Assembly (NCBI GenBank): GCA_029962745.1
Contig: CM057156.1
Span: 26,684,421-26,748,420 of the forward strand
DNA from: Echinometra lucunter
Lineage: Eukaryota; Echinodermata; Echinoidea; Camarodonta; Echinometridae
Direction: 5' to 3'
DNA: 64,000 bases
Below, one piece after another: positions 11,379 through 22,829 of this stretch. A model generated the notes under the pieces. That model made no database searches. It saw only the letters and a program-made list of their open reading frames with translations, and was not told the DNA's origin. Each line of letters begins with the position of its first letter. The first letter of the stretch is position 1. The translations under genes were made by a program, and so were the position numbers.

Positions 11379-11778
11379 AGTGAGAAAGAGGAAAAGAGAG
11401 ATAGAGAAGATATACAGATGGAAAGGTAAAAGAGTGAGTGCAAGAGGGAGAGAGGGGGGGTGAGAGAAAATAACAAATAAATGCTTTTGTGGAAAATGAG
11501 GAAACGTATAGCTTTTGCCCCAATTTATGAAAGCGCCTAATAAACCCAGTATCTGAAATTACAGTCTGGTGATCTCTGAAACTGACCATTCCATCTCCCA
11601 TTCTTTGTCTGTCTGGTTTCCTGATCTGTCTAGATGAAAATGTGATGATGTCTGAGAATCAAGAGAGTGAGAAAAGGGAAAAGAGAGATAGAGAAGATAA
11701 AGATATGGAAAGGGAAAAGAGTGGGTGCATGAGAGAGAGAGAGAGAGAGAGAGAGAGGCGGAGGGGATGAGAGAAAAT
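11379..11778 (+). repeat. Duplicated purine-rich block
   Basis: 11379-11471 and 11666-11778 are collinear. Both run AGTGAGAAA(A)GRGGAAAAGAGAGATAGAGAAGATA, then ATGGAAAGG.AAAAGAGTG.GTGCA.GAG, a GA/G-rich core and a TGAGAGAAAA end. Copy 2 has a longer GA dinucleotide run. The spacing is about 287 bp. Confidence 0.75.
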
Positions 11779-12533
11779 GGGTATCTCATTTCTGCATCAT
11801 TAAAGACAATGCAAATAACTGTTCCTAAGAGTTAAAGGGATAATTCCTCGATCTGTCCATTCTTTGATACATGCAGCTAGCTCTCTACATATTGATTGGG
11901 AAACTCGCATTTTTCAGAAAATTCGAGCATTTCGAGAAATGTGAGATTAATTCTTTATTGCTCCAAGTTTTGATTTGTTTTTAGTTTAGTTTAGTTTTTT
12001 TGTTGTTGTTGTTTGTTTGTTTTTATTTGTTTTTGTTTCTGTTTTCCTTTTTTCGGGGGGGGGGGGGAGGGGGGGGGGGGGTCTTTCAACTTTTTAATGC
12101 TTTGTTTGTTATTGACTTCTTCGTCCCCGAAAGCTAATCCTTCCTGCAACAAGTCTTTCAAATATTATTCTCAGGAATAGGAATTCTCACGAACATGAAC
12201 AATATTCATCCGTCTTAGTACGATTTATGTGCATAATCCTTTGTCTTTAATAATTTTGGAGTTTTAAAAATCATTTGAAGGAATGAACAGAATTGTACGA
12301 CTATTGTAGAGATTACCATAAGCATGCTGTCACCTAAAAGCTAGTGCGCAAAGATAAATGAAGTAAGACGACTTTCTAAATCCCACCTTTTAAGATATAT
12401 CAAATCTATACCTCAATGATACAAACTTATATACATGTACCTAAGGAAATGTGGGTTGTTAAGATAAACAATATCGAAAGGGAATGGCATCTTCATTCCT
12501 ATCGGAGTGAATATACACAGAGAACAATTTGAA

Positions 12534-12538
<5 letters not shown>

Positions 12539-12566
<28 letters not shown>

Positions 12567-12587
12567 GAGAGAGAGAGAGAGAGAGAA
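12539..12587 (+). repeat. T run followed by GA microsatellite
   Basis: About 28 T followed by (GA)n, sitting about 100 bp left of the TA-flanked MITE. Confidence 0.95.
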
Positions 12588-12684
12588 TAAAGACTGAGTG
12601 TCCAAAAAAAAAAATCCTATAGCAGAAAGAGAAAGGAAGAAGAAAAAATAAAGTTGGGGAAGTGTCACCAGTGTATAGATTATA

Positions 12685-13256
12685 CACTGTAAAAAAAGGT
12701 TGGGTAAAATCATTGGGTTGGTATAATGAACCGACCAACTATTGGTTTTAAGCCCGGCGCGCACTATACGATCGTCTGCGATCCAATTTAGGAAAAAAAT
12801 TGTAACAGCATTTGATATGAATATTCCAACCTGTAAAATCTTAACGATCAAAGTTCTGAATAGTGGTATGAATACTGACATCTGAATTCCAGGTTATTGC
12901 GAGCCTCCCTGTAGGAATAAAAGCGAATTCAATCCCAAAGCGTAGTGACGTCATAGCAATCTTGCGATCGGCTACGATTTGAAGCCGATTTGGCCTTTAC
13001 TCCAACCACAAGGCTTGCAGTTAAGCAGAATTTTAATTCTAGTGTTCCCAGCATAATTCCAAACTTCAAATAAGACAATTTTATTTGTTGAAACTTTCAT
13101 ATTTCATGCAAAATGCCAATTGTTAAAAAATCAGGTTGCAATCGGATCCTATAGTGTGCGGCGTGCTTAAAAAAATTGTATGTAAAAACCAATAGTTGGT
13201 CGGTTTATATTATAGTAACCAAGCCGATGATTTTAACCAACCTTTTTTTTACAGTG
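12685..13256. mobile_element. TA-flanked (mariner-type) MITE, interrupted by another MITE
   Basis: The left end CACTGTAAAAAAAGGTTGGG at 12685 matches the reverse complement of the right end CACTGTAAAAAAAAGGTTGG. The match runs on through AAAATCATYGGSTTGGT and ACCGACCAACTATTGGTTTT. The dinucleotide TA lies at both borders (12683-12684, 13257-13258), the target duplication of Tc1/mariner elements. The two halves (12685-12751 and 13171-13256) together make only about 150 bp, since a second element sits in the middle. No transposase is coded. Confidence 0.8.
12752..13166. mobile_element. TTAA-flanked MITE nested inside the TA-flanked MITE
   Basis: TTAA occurs at 12748-12751 and 13167-13170. Between them the left end GCCCGGCGCGCACTATACGA matches the reverse complement of the right end GCACGCCGCACACTATAGGA in most positions, and GATC/GCGATCC-like sequence continues inward on both sides. 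TTAA duplication is typical of piggyBac and Kolobok superfamilies; which one is undetermined. The 415-bp interior is non-coding. Confidence 0.72.
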
Positions 13257-13259
13257 TAA

Positions 13260-16000
13260 TGGGACATAAGAGATATCGTAACACTAGTAGGTCTATACAA
13301 AAACCAAAAACAACAACAACAACAACATCTTGAATATATCTTGGCAGCAGACTGGCAGAAACAGCCTTAAGCTGCTTCGGGACGGCGTCTAAACTTCACA
13401 CAAAGGCTCGGTCTTTAATCATGTTAATCTTTTGATCTGCAAATGGTGTCTTTCGTTTAGTGGTGTATCTAGAAATCCATGAAGGGGGGGGGGGGGTATT
13501 TTCTCCGAAGGGGAGTGGACAAAGCGTTCCTGAGATGTATCCATGCGTGTCGTAGAAAACCTGCACTTTTTGTGTATGTGTGCGTGTTCGCTCAATTATT
13601 GTTTGTTTCATGTTTTGTTTTAACCCTATAGACATTGAAATTGTGATATATATTTTCCACTTATGTCTGCATCATTTAACCAATCATTTTCATAATTGCC
13701 ACAGAGGTAAAGAAATTGAAATCTCTGCAATTCGGCATGTTTGACATTTTCAAAAGTCACCAAGTGGGGGCAATATTCACGATATGAAAAAATACATAGA
13801 AAACTAGGCTAAAGATTATAATGTTTGGAACAGAAAAGTATCACATTCAATTTTCAAGCATAATAACGGGAAATCTAGGAATCTTGATTGAAAATTTGAC
13901 CTACAATTAATATCAAAAGTAATAGAAGAGTGAAAGTTTAATTACACAAATGATGAAGCGAAATCTCAAAAAGTATGTTCGAGATTTTCATTCCTTGTTT
14001 TTGGCGCGATTTTATAACATGGAAGATAAAAATACCCTGAAAATATTTTACAGTCATATTTTTATGCCATTCTGAAAATCACAAGATATAAAAACTTGAT
14101 AATCTTCCCAAAATTTATTGTTAACCGAAATGGTAACCGCCAAACACGAAATTTGACTGACATGGTTGTCAACGTATGGTTGCCATGGAAATAGAAAATG
14201 TCAGGCATACCTACATAATACATTTTTTCATTTTCATTTTGGTTTTATTTCCGCATTATCTGCATTACAGTATTTAGCATTACAACAAATAAGTACAAGT
14301 ATGCTGTACAATAACAAATTTTGTCAGTCGATAATAAAATGTACGGAGGGAGATGAATTATTAACAAAAATGTAGAGGAAATCTTCGAAGCAAATTGCTT
14401 GTAGAAGGTTCCCTTTTAATATGCTATATGCTATAAACGGCCAGGTTTTGAATTAGCACACGTGGCAAACAAGAAAACGAAAGTAAAACAGCACAATAGA
14501 ACAAAAAACAAAGGAAGCGAGACAAGACACTTGGACAAAGAGAGGAAATTTAGAAAATGTATGCAATTGTACTTTAGAAAAAGTTACCAAGTTTGGTAGA
14601 AACTGATCGAAAGCTTTAGGAGGGGCGAGGAAAATGCAGTAGGGGCACAACGTGCCCCTTTCTGGCTTTATAGGGTTAACTATGTTCAAAGAGGCGGGTG
14701 CGGAGGATAGAGGCTCACTCGGCCCTCTGCTGGATACACCCCTGTCTCCTGACATGGCGAGTCTGGAGAAACCCGATGTAATCCTTTCGTCACTCTATAC
14801 CTGACATTGTCGACGATAACGTGGATTAGGATCAATCAAGCAAGATCGATGGGTCACTTCTCTTGATCACTGGGGTGTAATTTCAGTCACCTAAGGTGTT
14901 TGCTTAGTGTTTATCGGAGTTCAAGAGAAGATCATCACCTTTTCCACCTCACTTTTCCTTACCATGATCGGGCATTCGGTCTTTACTTGTTGTTGTTTTT
15001 TGTTTGTTCGTTTGTTCGTTTGTTTATTTTATATTCCTACATTTCCCTTTAAAAAAAATCTCAGTATGAGGAAGGGCGATGTTATAAGCCGTAGAAATAA
15101 CCATATTCAACAGGAACAATATCATAGTCTTCCTCTCTAACCCTTTCCGCTGCGGAACATGTTGCATTATCACTCTTTAATCAGTATGAACAGGGTCCTG
15201 TAAGAAACAAGAATATCATATTCCTGATAGACTGCACAAAATTGTCATATATATTTAATGTCAAATATGTAAAATCTATGGAGAAAACGTAAGCAAATAT
15301 GGTTTTAGCAAAAAAAAAAAAAGAAAGAAAGAAAAGAAAGGAAATTCGGGCACCTCCGGAGATCGAGAAGAAAGGGCCATCATGATTAATAACCAACGAA
15401 CATGAAAGTGATGACAAAAAAGCAAAAGGCTAAAATGCAATTACTCATTGAATCAAAACAAAACACTCATTTCTATTTTTAACATTTTTTCAATATCTAA
15501 GATAAACTTTTTAAACAACCACAAATTGGTGCAATACGTCAAAATGGCTTGACAGATGTATTCCACTTTTTAAGATTTATTTTAAAAATGAACTTGTTAT
15601 ACAGATAGGGTGTTTAAAATGAAAATATACAATAAATGGCCGCCAGGTATGACGCAATGGGAATTTCGAGTCATTTTCTATAGCATGTCTTGGGAAATCA
15701 TTTGGAAGCTTGTAACTGATTTGCATCTTTTAATGAACTTTGCTTCTCACGAGACTAAATGCTGCCTTCAAAAATTTGATTAAAACTGTAGTCGGGCATG
15801 TCCGGAGAGAGCGTTTGATACAGTTTCCAACATGTCCAACAGTGTCGGTCCAATCCTTTTCATTATGCTCATGTCACTGGAGTTTAGAACGGGTAATAAA
15901 GAAAGAGTGTAAATGTTCTTCATTTAAAGCCTCGGGTGACTATAACTGTATTGGTTTAGGGTTTATTGTTTATTAGCTTCATTATCAAACAAAGTGCTTC
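13260..16000. other. No supported gene; isolated repeat pieces
   Basis: It holds a G run beside a hAT-like terminus (TAGTGGTGTATCTAG at 13458), the 100-bp repeat at 14581, and a second hAT-like end whose reverse complement is CAGGGGTGTATCCAGCAGAG, ending at 14744. The rest is AT-rich without recognised coding. Confidence 0.5.
14581..14680 (+). repeat. 100-bp dispersed repeat, copy 1
   Basis: It runs from AAGTTACCAAGTTTGGTAGA to CTTTATAGGGTTAAC with GGGGCACAACGTGCCCCTTT inside. It matches the reverse complement of 18681-18780 over its length, and parts of 20105-20212 and 21036-21075. The family type is unknown. Confidence 0.65.
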
Positions 16001-16007
<7 letters not shown>

Positions 16008-16040
<33 letters not shown>

Positions 16041-16058
16041 TAGATAGACAGACAGACA
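16008..16058 (+). repeat. GACA/GATA tetranucleotide microsatellite
   Basis: About twelve tandem CAGA/GACA units with two GATA variants. Confidence 0.95.
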
Positions 16059-16703
16059 TGACTAAGTTCTAGTTTTTGCCAGGCTATACTAACAGGCGCT
16101 AAAAGCATGCAAGGAATTCTCTTTCTACAACTTTGTTACAACTCTGTACTCAACTCCTACCTTGTCCACACTGCACATGCAGATGGGGGGGGGGGGGTTA
16201 AAACTCGAGATAAGGTACAAGTGTATGGGTATTCGAGTCTTTTCTCTTTTTGCATGTGCAAGAAGTATTTACTTGGTTGACACTTCTTATAAATTACTAG
16301 ACAATCTTCCACGGGCTATGTAGAAACACAAGTAGAAAAATGTGGCACTTCCTTCCAAAGCAAAAATCTGGTTGAAGGAAAAAAATACTCAAAAATCGAG
16401 GAATATGAAAATAAGTATTTCAAACAAGATCGCTTTTAAATGGTGTCATTATAATATGTTTGACTCAATGAAATACACGCAACAAAGAATGATATCGCCC
16501 TGATATGTCGGTCATTTTGTATTTCTTATAGATGCCAGATTTGTCCATGACATCCAGCTTATGAACGAGCAGATAACACCATACTGGAAAAAATGTTAAC
16601 AATCTGGTATCCCAATTTTATCAGAATGTCTTTAAGACAATCAGTCTCGAAATATAGGCAATATAAGTAAGGTCAATTTTTTTCTCCCAATCTCCTCCCT
16701 TCA

Positions 16704-17755
16704 GATGCTATATTCAACATTGATTTTACCCTACCTAAATTATGGCGTTATTGTTTGGGGAAATAAACATGATTATCATCTCAATAGGGTACTACTATTA
16801 CAGAAGATATCTATGCGTGTTGTCTGCAACACTTCATGGATGTCCCACACCGATGCTTTGTTTATCGAAAATAATATCTTGAAGATAAATGATTTATATC
16901 TTTATAATCTCGGTCAGTTTATGTACCAGGTAAATAATAATACGTTACCCCCAGTTTTCGATCTAATATTCAACAAAAATAAAACTATACACAAATACTC
17001 CACACGCCAATCTGACGAATTCCATCTGCCTTTACCCAAAACTATACTCTCACAATTCATATTCAAGTATACAGGCCCGAAGCTCTGGACTACTCTTGAT
17101 GATAGCATAAAAAATGCCATTAGTTTAAATTCTTTTCAATTCAAATTTAAAAAGTCCCTTCTTCGCAAGTACCATGCACCAACCCTTTAGACTCATCATC
17201 CCTCATTCAGTTTATTTTACTTAACATAATACTACTCAATTAACATGGGTTTTTTTTCCATTCACTTTATGCAGATATTCGTTTTCCGGTTGGCCCGTGT
17301 GTGTTGTGTGGGTTGTTAGGCAGGAGTCCTCCATTCCCCCCTCCCCCCCCCCCCCCGCTCTCTCCCGTCTCTCTCTCTCTATCCCCCCCCCCCCCACTCT
17401 CTCTCTTTCTCTCTCTTTCTCTTTCGCTTCTCTTCTCCTTTCCTTCATTTTCCTTTCGCTCACTTTTTGTTATGTATATCCGGTGTTTGTACTAGTATGT
17501 GTCTCCTTCTTTTTTATTTTTACTGTTCAACTATTTTTACAACTCTTAAGTTATAGGGGGCTGCAATCTACAAGCTCAGCTTTTCACCAGTCCCCTCCAT
17601 TACCAACCTTTTTTCAGGCTCTTGTACACGGTGAACTATTTATATTTACGAGTCCACTGTTAAGTTTCATTGTTTTGCCTTGTACGATGCATACTTTGTA
17701 TCCTGTTTATATTATGTTGGAAATGGAAAATGAACGAAATGAAACGAAATGAATA
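16704..17755 (+). pseudogene. 5'-truncated LINE 3' end (RT C-terminal region plus 3' UTR)
   Basis: An open frame at 16705-17190 (161 codons) carries the post-RT C-terminal region of a Jockey-superfamily LINE: LILPYLNYGVIVWGNK near the start, a TRQSDEFHLP stretch, then FKYTGPKLWTTLDDSIKNA. It is clearly related to the C-terminus at 34480-34956. The frame ends naturally with TAG, and a 3' region follows that includes CT/C-rich microsatellite (17335-17465). The probable tail is GAAATGGAAAATGAACGAAA with short GAAAC repeats near 17720-17755. Upstream of 16704 the coding similarity stops abruptly, as expected from incomplete reverse transcription. No target duplication was recognised. Confidence 0.85.
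17335..17465 (+). repeat. C-run and CT-rich microsatellite within the LINE 3' region
   Basis: Two long C runs (about 17338 and 17387) alternate with CTCT tracts. They lie in the presumed 3' UTR of the LINE at 16704-17755, either as part of the element or expanded later. Confidence 0.85.
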
Positions 17756-18680
17756 TATTTCAGTGTCCGTCGCAACAGTTTTTTTGATGGCATTTTTGGC
17801 ATTATTTGGAAGTTATGACAAATTATGAGCAAGCGATTTTCCTCCTCTTTTTTTTTTTTTTTTTTTTGTATATGGGGGAAGGAGAAGAAAAAAAAAACAG
17901 TTTACAAAATACTAGTTATTTTGGAGCCATTTGGCCATGAAGACTTTCATAATGACATATTCTGTTTTGCCTCTGTGCAGTTGTTGGTAGGCCCAGTGTA
18001 ATGACTCCTTCCTTTCAATTCACATTCAATGCTCTACCAGGTAATTGGAGAAGAATGCCGGGAGCGAGACGCTACGCTAAAATTGTTGAAAAATTACAAG
18101 TGAAAAGGCTAATCATAGTTTCTACGAAAAAATGAAACAGAGACGTTAAATGCCCTAGAGATAAAATCGTTTATGACGCTGCTAAATCATCTCCATGTGA
18201 TCAATTTCTACGATTGCATCTCTTTTTTCGTTCAGTGTTATTTTTCTTCAGTACATTCGCTATATGTTTTGAAGTATTCCGTATACTTTCATGCTATAAA
18301 CTTTCTTCTATGTGTACCAAAGCATGCAAAGCAAATATCCACAAAACGCATAGGAAATCTTAATTCGAATAATACTCGTCTTTAGATCCGTGAATATTTT
18401 CTTTTCAGATACAATAATCTCTTTGTATATTTGATCATATTTTTCAACTTTTTGTACTCATATAATTTAGATTTTCCTGATCTTGTCAAACACAGCAAAG
18501 TGATAACAAATTCCTTGATACAAAATTACATATTCAACATGAAAAAAAAACATCTGTGATAAAAAAAAAAAAACTCAATACATGACCTCTTTTTAATTAC
18601 AAAGAAATTATAAACCCAGTTTAGGTAAATTCCCGTGACAATGGATTTCCAAACTACCAATCATATTAACCCGATACATA

Positions 18681-18780
18681 TTAACCCTATAAAACACAAG
18701 GGGCACACTGAGCTCCCTACCACATTTCCCTGGCACCTCCTACACATTTTCATCAATTTTTACCAAATTTGGTGCCTTTT
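18681..18780 (-). repeat. 100-bp dispersed repeat, copy 2
   Basis: On the minus strand it reads GGCACCAAATTTGGTAAAAA to TTTATAGGGTTAA, collinear with 14581-14680. It contains GGAGGTGCCAGGGAAATG and GTGTGCCCCTTGTG at the matching places. Confidence 0.65.
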
Positions 18781-19269
18781 TTAATTAATTAATTTATTTA
18801 TTTAAACATATTTATACAGGATAAAAGCATGATCAACAGATGCTGTTTTTCATCACGGTCCTGAATGGAGGACATGAAACATTAAAACATCAATACAACA
18901 GAAACAATTATTTCATGAAAAGAATTATAATAATAATATTAAAACAGTATAAAGCTACTATAAGAAAGTGCTGAAGAATCAAAAAAGGGGTAAAAGAGGA
19001 TAAAAGACAGGGTTGAGCTAGATTAAGAAAAGACAGGATAAGAGAATAAGAGAAAGAGTCGAATAGAGATGGGAAATAGAGGAGGAGAATGACGTGAAGA
19101 AAAGAGTGAAAAGTTGAAAAAGAAGAAAAGAGAAGAAGAGACATAATTCTATAATGTAACATCCCAAGATGAAATACAGTGTAAATACAGAATTTATAAT
19201 AATAATAATGATAACAATAGTAATAACAGTAATGATAATAAAAAAAATATTTTCCAAAGTCCCTATCGC

Positions 19270-19274
<5 letters not shown>

Positions 19275-19300
<26 letters not shown>

Positions 19301-19475
19301 GTGGGGGGGGGGGAGGTATCCCCGTCCCACCTCTCAGTCGCTTTGCTCTAGCTCTGGCACATATCCTCCAAGCCCCCAGTAGCCCCCCCCCCCAAAAAAA
19401 AAAAAAAAAAAAAAAAAACAACAACAACAAACAAACAAAAAAAAAAACAAGGCAAAACAAAAAAACACACACACA
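19275..19475 (+). repeat. GT, G, C and A homopolymer cluster
   Basis: (GT)n at 19277-19300, a G run near 19304, then a C run at about 19383 passing directly into a long A run with CAA interruptions. A hAT-like terminus (reverse complement CAGGCGCGGTTCTAG) lies just right of it at about 19496-19510, without an identified partner. Confidence 0.9.
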
Positions 19476-20104
19476 AAAAAAAAAAATCATTTGCTCTAGA
19501 ACCGCGCCTGAAAAATAGTAAATGACGGATATTTGAAAACATCTACTTTTTAAGCTTTCCTTTCAGCTTTTTTTCTTGTGCGTGTAGGTGTGTGAGTTTG
19601 TGTGGGTGTATTTTTGTAACTTTTACTCATACTTTTAATATGAGTATTTATAGGTTAAATTTTCCAATCAGGATAGGCCTACTTTAGATTTCCACTTATT
19701 GATGTTAAACTATCGTATGCATAATTTAAGCTTACTTCTCTATTTATTTCTTTATTATCATGCATAGAGCCCGTCATCGGACCTTTCAAAATTTCGACCA
19801 TGCTGAATTGAAGAGACTGGATTTCTCTGCCTCTACTGCAAATATGAAAATGACTGAACAAAATAAAAAACACAAGGGGGAAATGTATGATTTAGCGCAG
19901 CTTTTTTTTTTTTTTTTTTTTTTCCTTCTTCTTCTTCTTCTTTATAATTTAGTAAATAGCGCCCCCAGTGCGTGACCTTGAAAAAATTCAAAGGTGGTGA
20001 CTTGTACAGTTAATAAATAATAATTTTGGCGCATTATAAATCCCATCTATTATTATTATTATTATTACAGTTAAAGTTGCTCTACCTATGTGCAAATATG
20101 AAAG

Positions 20105-20212
20105 TGATCAGTCAACAACAAAAAAATGTTATGTTGGGGGTAAATAATGTGCCCCTTCCCCCTTGGGCCTTGGAAGGGTCAACATACCTCGGGCTTTATG
20201 AGGTTAACGCAA
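20105..20212 (+). repeat. Partial copy 3 of the 100-bp dispersed repeat
   Basis: It shares ATGTGCCCCTT and GGGCTTTATGAGGTTAAC with copies 1 and 2, with extra bases between. A shorter fragment (GAGGAAAGCAGGGGCACTAAATGTCC) lies at about 21036-21062. Confidence 0.4.
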
Positions 20213-20289
20213 TTGTGTTGAGTAAGTCGTCCAGAGCGTAATTTGCTCTTATTGCTGTTGTTGTTGAATTGGGTTTTTACAGACGTGTA

Positions 20290-20467
20290 TCAATCAAATA
20301 TGATCATTTACGTCTGGAACCGACCTTTAACGTCATCATCCGAAAGACGTGACAAATGTAGATTCATATCTTGCCAAAGGACATTAGAGCCGCGGCAGGG
20401 ATTTCGAACCCCGGACCTTGTGGTTCAAAGTCCAGAGTCTTATCCACTGAGCCACAACACCTCTACC
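20290..20467 (-). mobile_element. tRNA-headed SINE on the minus strand
   Basis: On the minus strand from 20467 the head reads GGTGTTGTGGCTCAGTGGAT (A box), then a B box GGGGTTCGAAATCCC. The body that follows has TAATGTCCTTTGGCAAGATA and ATCTACATTTGTCACG. The head differs from the SINE at 6033, so they are separate families or subfamilies. The 3' end is not sharply defined. Confidence 0.7.
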
Positions 20468-21614
20468 TACTTGTTCTTATTATAACCTAGTTAGGTTTTT
20501 ATTGTTATTCATTATTTTCCCTGAATATCATAGCTTTAGCAAACCTTTTATTATACATAATGAAGGTCACTCAGTTCATAATTGATTGTTTCATTTGTTT
20601 TCTGAACATGGTTCTGAATCTATTATATTCCTCCCCTAGCTATTTGATAAAAATCTGGAGAAAATATCATACACACTTTTATTTAATGATAGTATCTTAC
20701 CAACCGGAAATCGATGTATAGAGAGTGAAATTTGCCAGTGGGTATTAAAACACGTCTTTCCTTTATTATGTATTTGTCTGGAATACACAAAATAACATTA
20801 AATAAAAAACGTCAAGAACGATAGTCAATTTCCCCGTATTGTTTTCTTTTTATGTTCCGATATCGACATTTTTTTTCATTCCGTGTAAATATCGAAATTT
20901 AATCAAATTATACTTCGTGTTGTGTGTTTAGTTGTTTCATATATTCAGTGTACCGAAAAAAATAATTAGAATTGACATCTTGATCAAGGTTTCTTTGAAT
21001 ACATTGAAAAGCCCCATTAAGGGGGGGGGGGGGGTCGAGGAAAGCAGGGGCACTAAATGTCCGTTGCCCATTTAATTCATTACGAGGTACTTTTGAAGTA
21101 GATAGCTTTTGCTTCTGTTGTTGCTTCTGCAGTTTGTTTCTGTTGTTGTTGCCGTCATCGTCGTGTCAGTCATGTAATATATGTTCATTCGATAAACAAT
21201 GTTTAGTTTTCAAACCTGTTAAGTCCACAGAGACCGTGGGCCCTAGAAAGTCCCGTTCAAGTTTCACCCGAAGTTAATCACTGGGACAGCAGGCATTTCC
21301 AATCAATTTGTGATGTCGTGACAAGACTGTATCAGCACGTAGTCGAACTCGAACTTAGAAACAACGAGAACAAAATACATTACCGCGGATAAAATGTTAC
21401 TGTCCTCCCTTTCCATAATTATGATGATAAAATTGACCTTGCTGAAGGCAATTGATGTTTAATGAACCACAGGAAGAAGACTGTGAAAGCTTGCAACAAA
21501 ACCATCTGTTCACAATTTTAGATATAAAATTCAATTTTTATGTATACTTTGAGTACCCTCCTCCAACCCTTCTCAAACTCTCCTTTTAGTGGTCTGAGTC
21601 AAAAGTCCTTTAAT

Positions 21615-22538
21615 GCGACGGAACGGAATTCGATAGAATTTTTCCTTTAACTACGAAAAGAAAAAAAAAAAACGCCAAATGTTACTCATCATATGTATAA
21701 CAACTTTACATCATAGAGCAATACTATAATAAATTCGAGAGTGACAAAGATTTTGTTGCTACGTTAACAATATTTTCTGTAAGCGTGACGGGACGGAACG
21801 ACATAGAACAGTGGAATTCTGAAAAAAAAACAGATTAGAGTTAAATTCTATCGAAGTTGGAAACCAAGACTAACCATATCTTCTGATTAGAATGAAATCA
21901 TATAAATAATATATACTAACATCACTGAGAGTTTGTACCACATAAAATCGAATGGGGATTTTGACCAATATTTCATCCAAATAGTTGTTTTCTCTGTAGA
22001 ATTAGAGTAGAACTATACTGTTCAGTTATGAGAAAGGGCATTCTTATTTGTTCATTCAAACTAAAGAGATAAAAGACATTTGAGTGAAATTGAATAATAC
22101 TACTAACGTCAAATGTCATGTGTGGGACTTTACTTGCCATTTGTTTGATTCCGTCTAGTCCCACCGTAAACCCCCAAATGCAACGGGACGGAAAAAAAAC
22201 TAGCATATCACAGATTTTCTGGAAATGAAAGGAATTTATTTTAATGGTATACAAGTGACAGTACATTACTTCATTGATATTTTATAAAACCTCAGTGGAA
22301 AATTTCCACTTAAACATACAAAAAAAAAATAATATTCAAATGGTATTAAAAACAACCAGGATTATGATTTTGCACCAAAAGTTGAAATTTAAACCCAGGT
22401 ATAAAAGACTGATACCAGTATTGATCATAAGCCAAAAACACTATTGCAAAGACTATTTCCATTTCCAAGTTGAATTTGCAAATGTTTTTTGCAGTTTTCA
22501 TTTACTCTTTTTTTTTTTTATCAACTCCGTCCCGTCGC
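21615..22538. mobile_element. Probable non-autonomous DNA element with GCGACGGRACGG ends
   Basis: GCGACGGAACGGAATTCGAT at 21615 is matched by the reverse complement of the sequence ending at 22538, GCGACGGGACGGAGTTGAT. The same GACGGGACGGAA motif recurs inside at about 21786 and 22183. The interior is AT-rich with short frames that match no family I know. Target duplications are not clear, so the borders are approximate. Confidence 0.5.
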
Positions 22539-22717
22539 ACTGCTAGGGTGCTTCTTCCATATTTAAAGGTAATTCTCCGAAAACGGGACATGATCATATA
22601 ATGAGACAAAAACATTTTTATAAACTACAGATTGTAAGCTTTCATGTGAAATTCAATGTTCAGCATTTCAGCAATTTTAAAATTCAGGGTTTATGTTTAC
22701 TACTTTTGGCTCAGAGA

Positions 22718-22736
22718 CCCCCCCCCCCCCCCCCCC

Positions 22737-22794
<58 letters not shown>

Positions 22795-22805
22795 TCTCTC
22801 CTTTT
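22718..22805 (+). repeat. C run plus CT microsatellite
   Basis: About 18 C followed by about 55 bp of (CT)n. Confidence 0.95.
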
Positions 22806-22829
22806 ATTTCTTTATCTCCTTTTCCATTA

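Larger units (their letters stand above)
17760..20285. other. No supported gene
   Basis: It holds homopolymer runs, an AT-rich stretch with TTAATTAATTAATTTATTTA near 18780, a purine island (18960-19150) and AAT/ATT triplet arrays (19195-19245, 20049-20068). Confidence 0.5.

Noticed and set aside
19496..19511. hAT-like right terminus (reverse complement CAGGCGCGGTTCTAG)
   Set aside because: No left partner or target duplication found, so no element is called.
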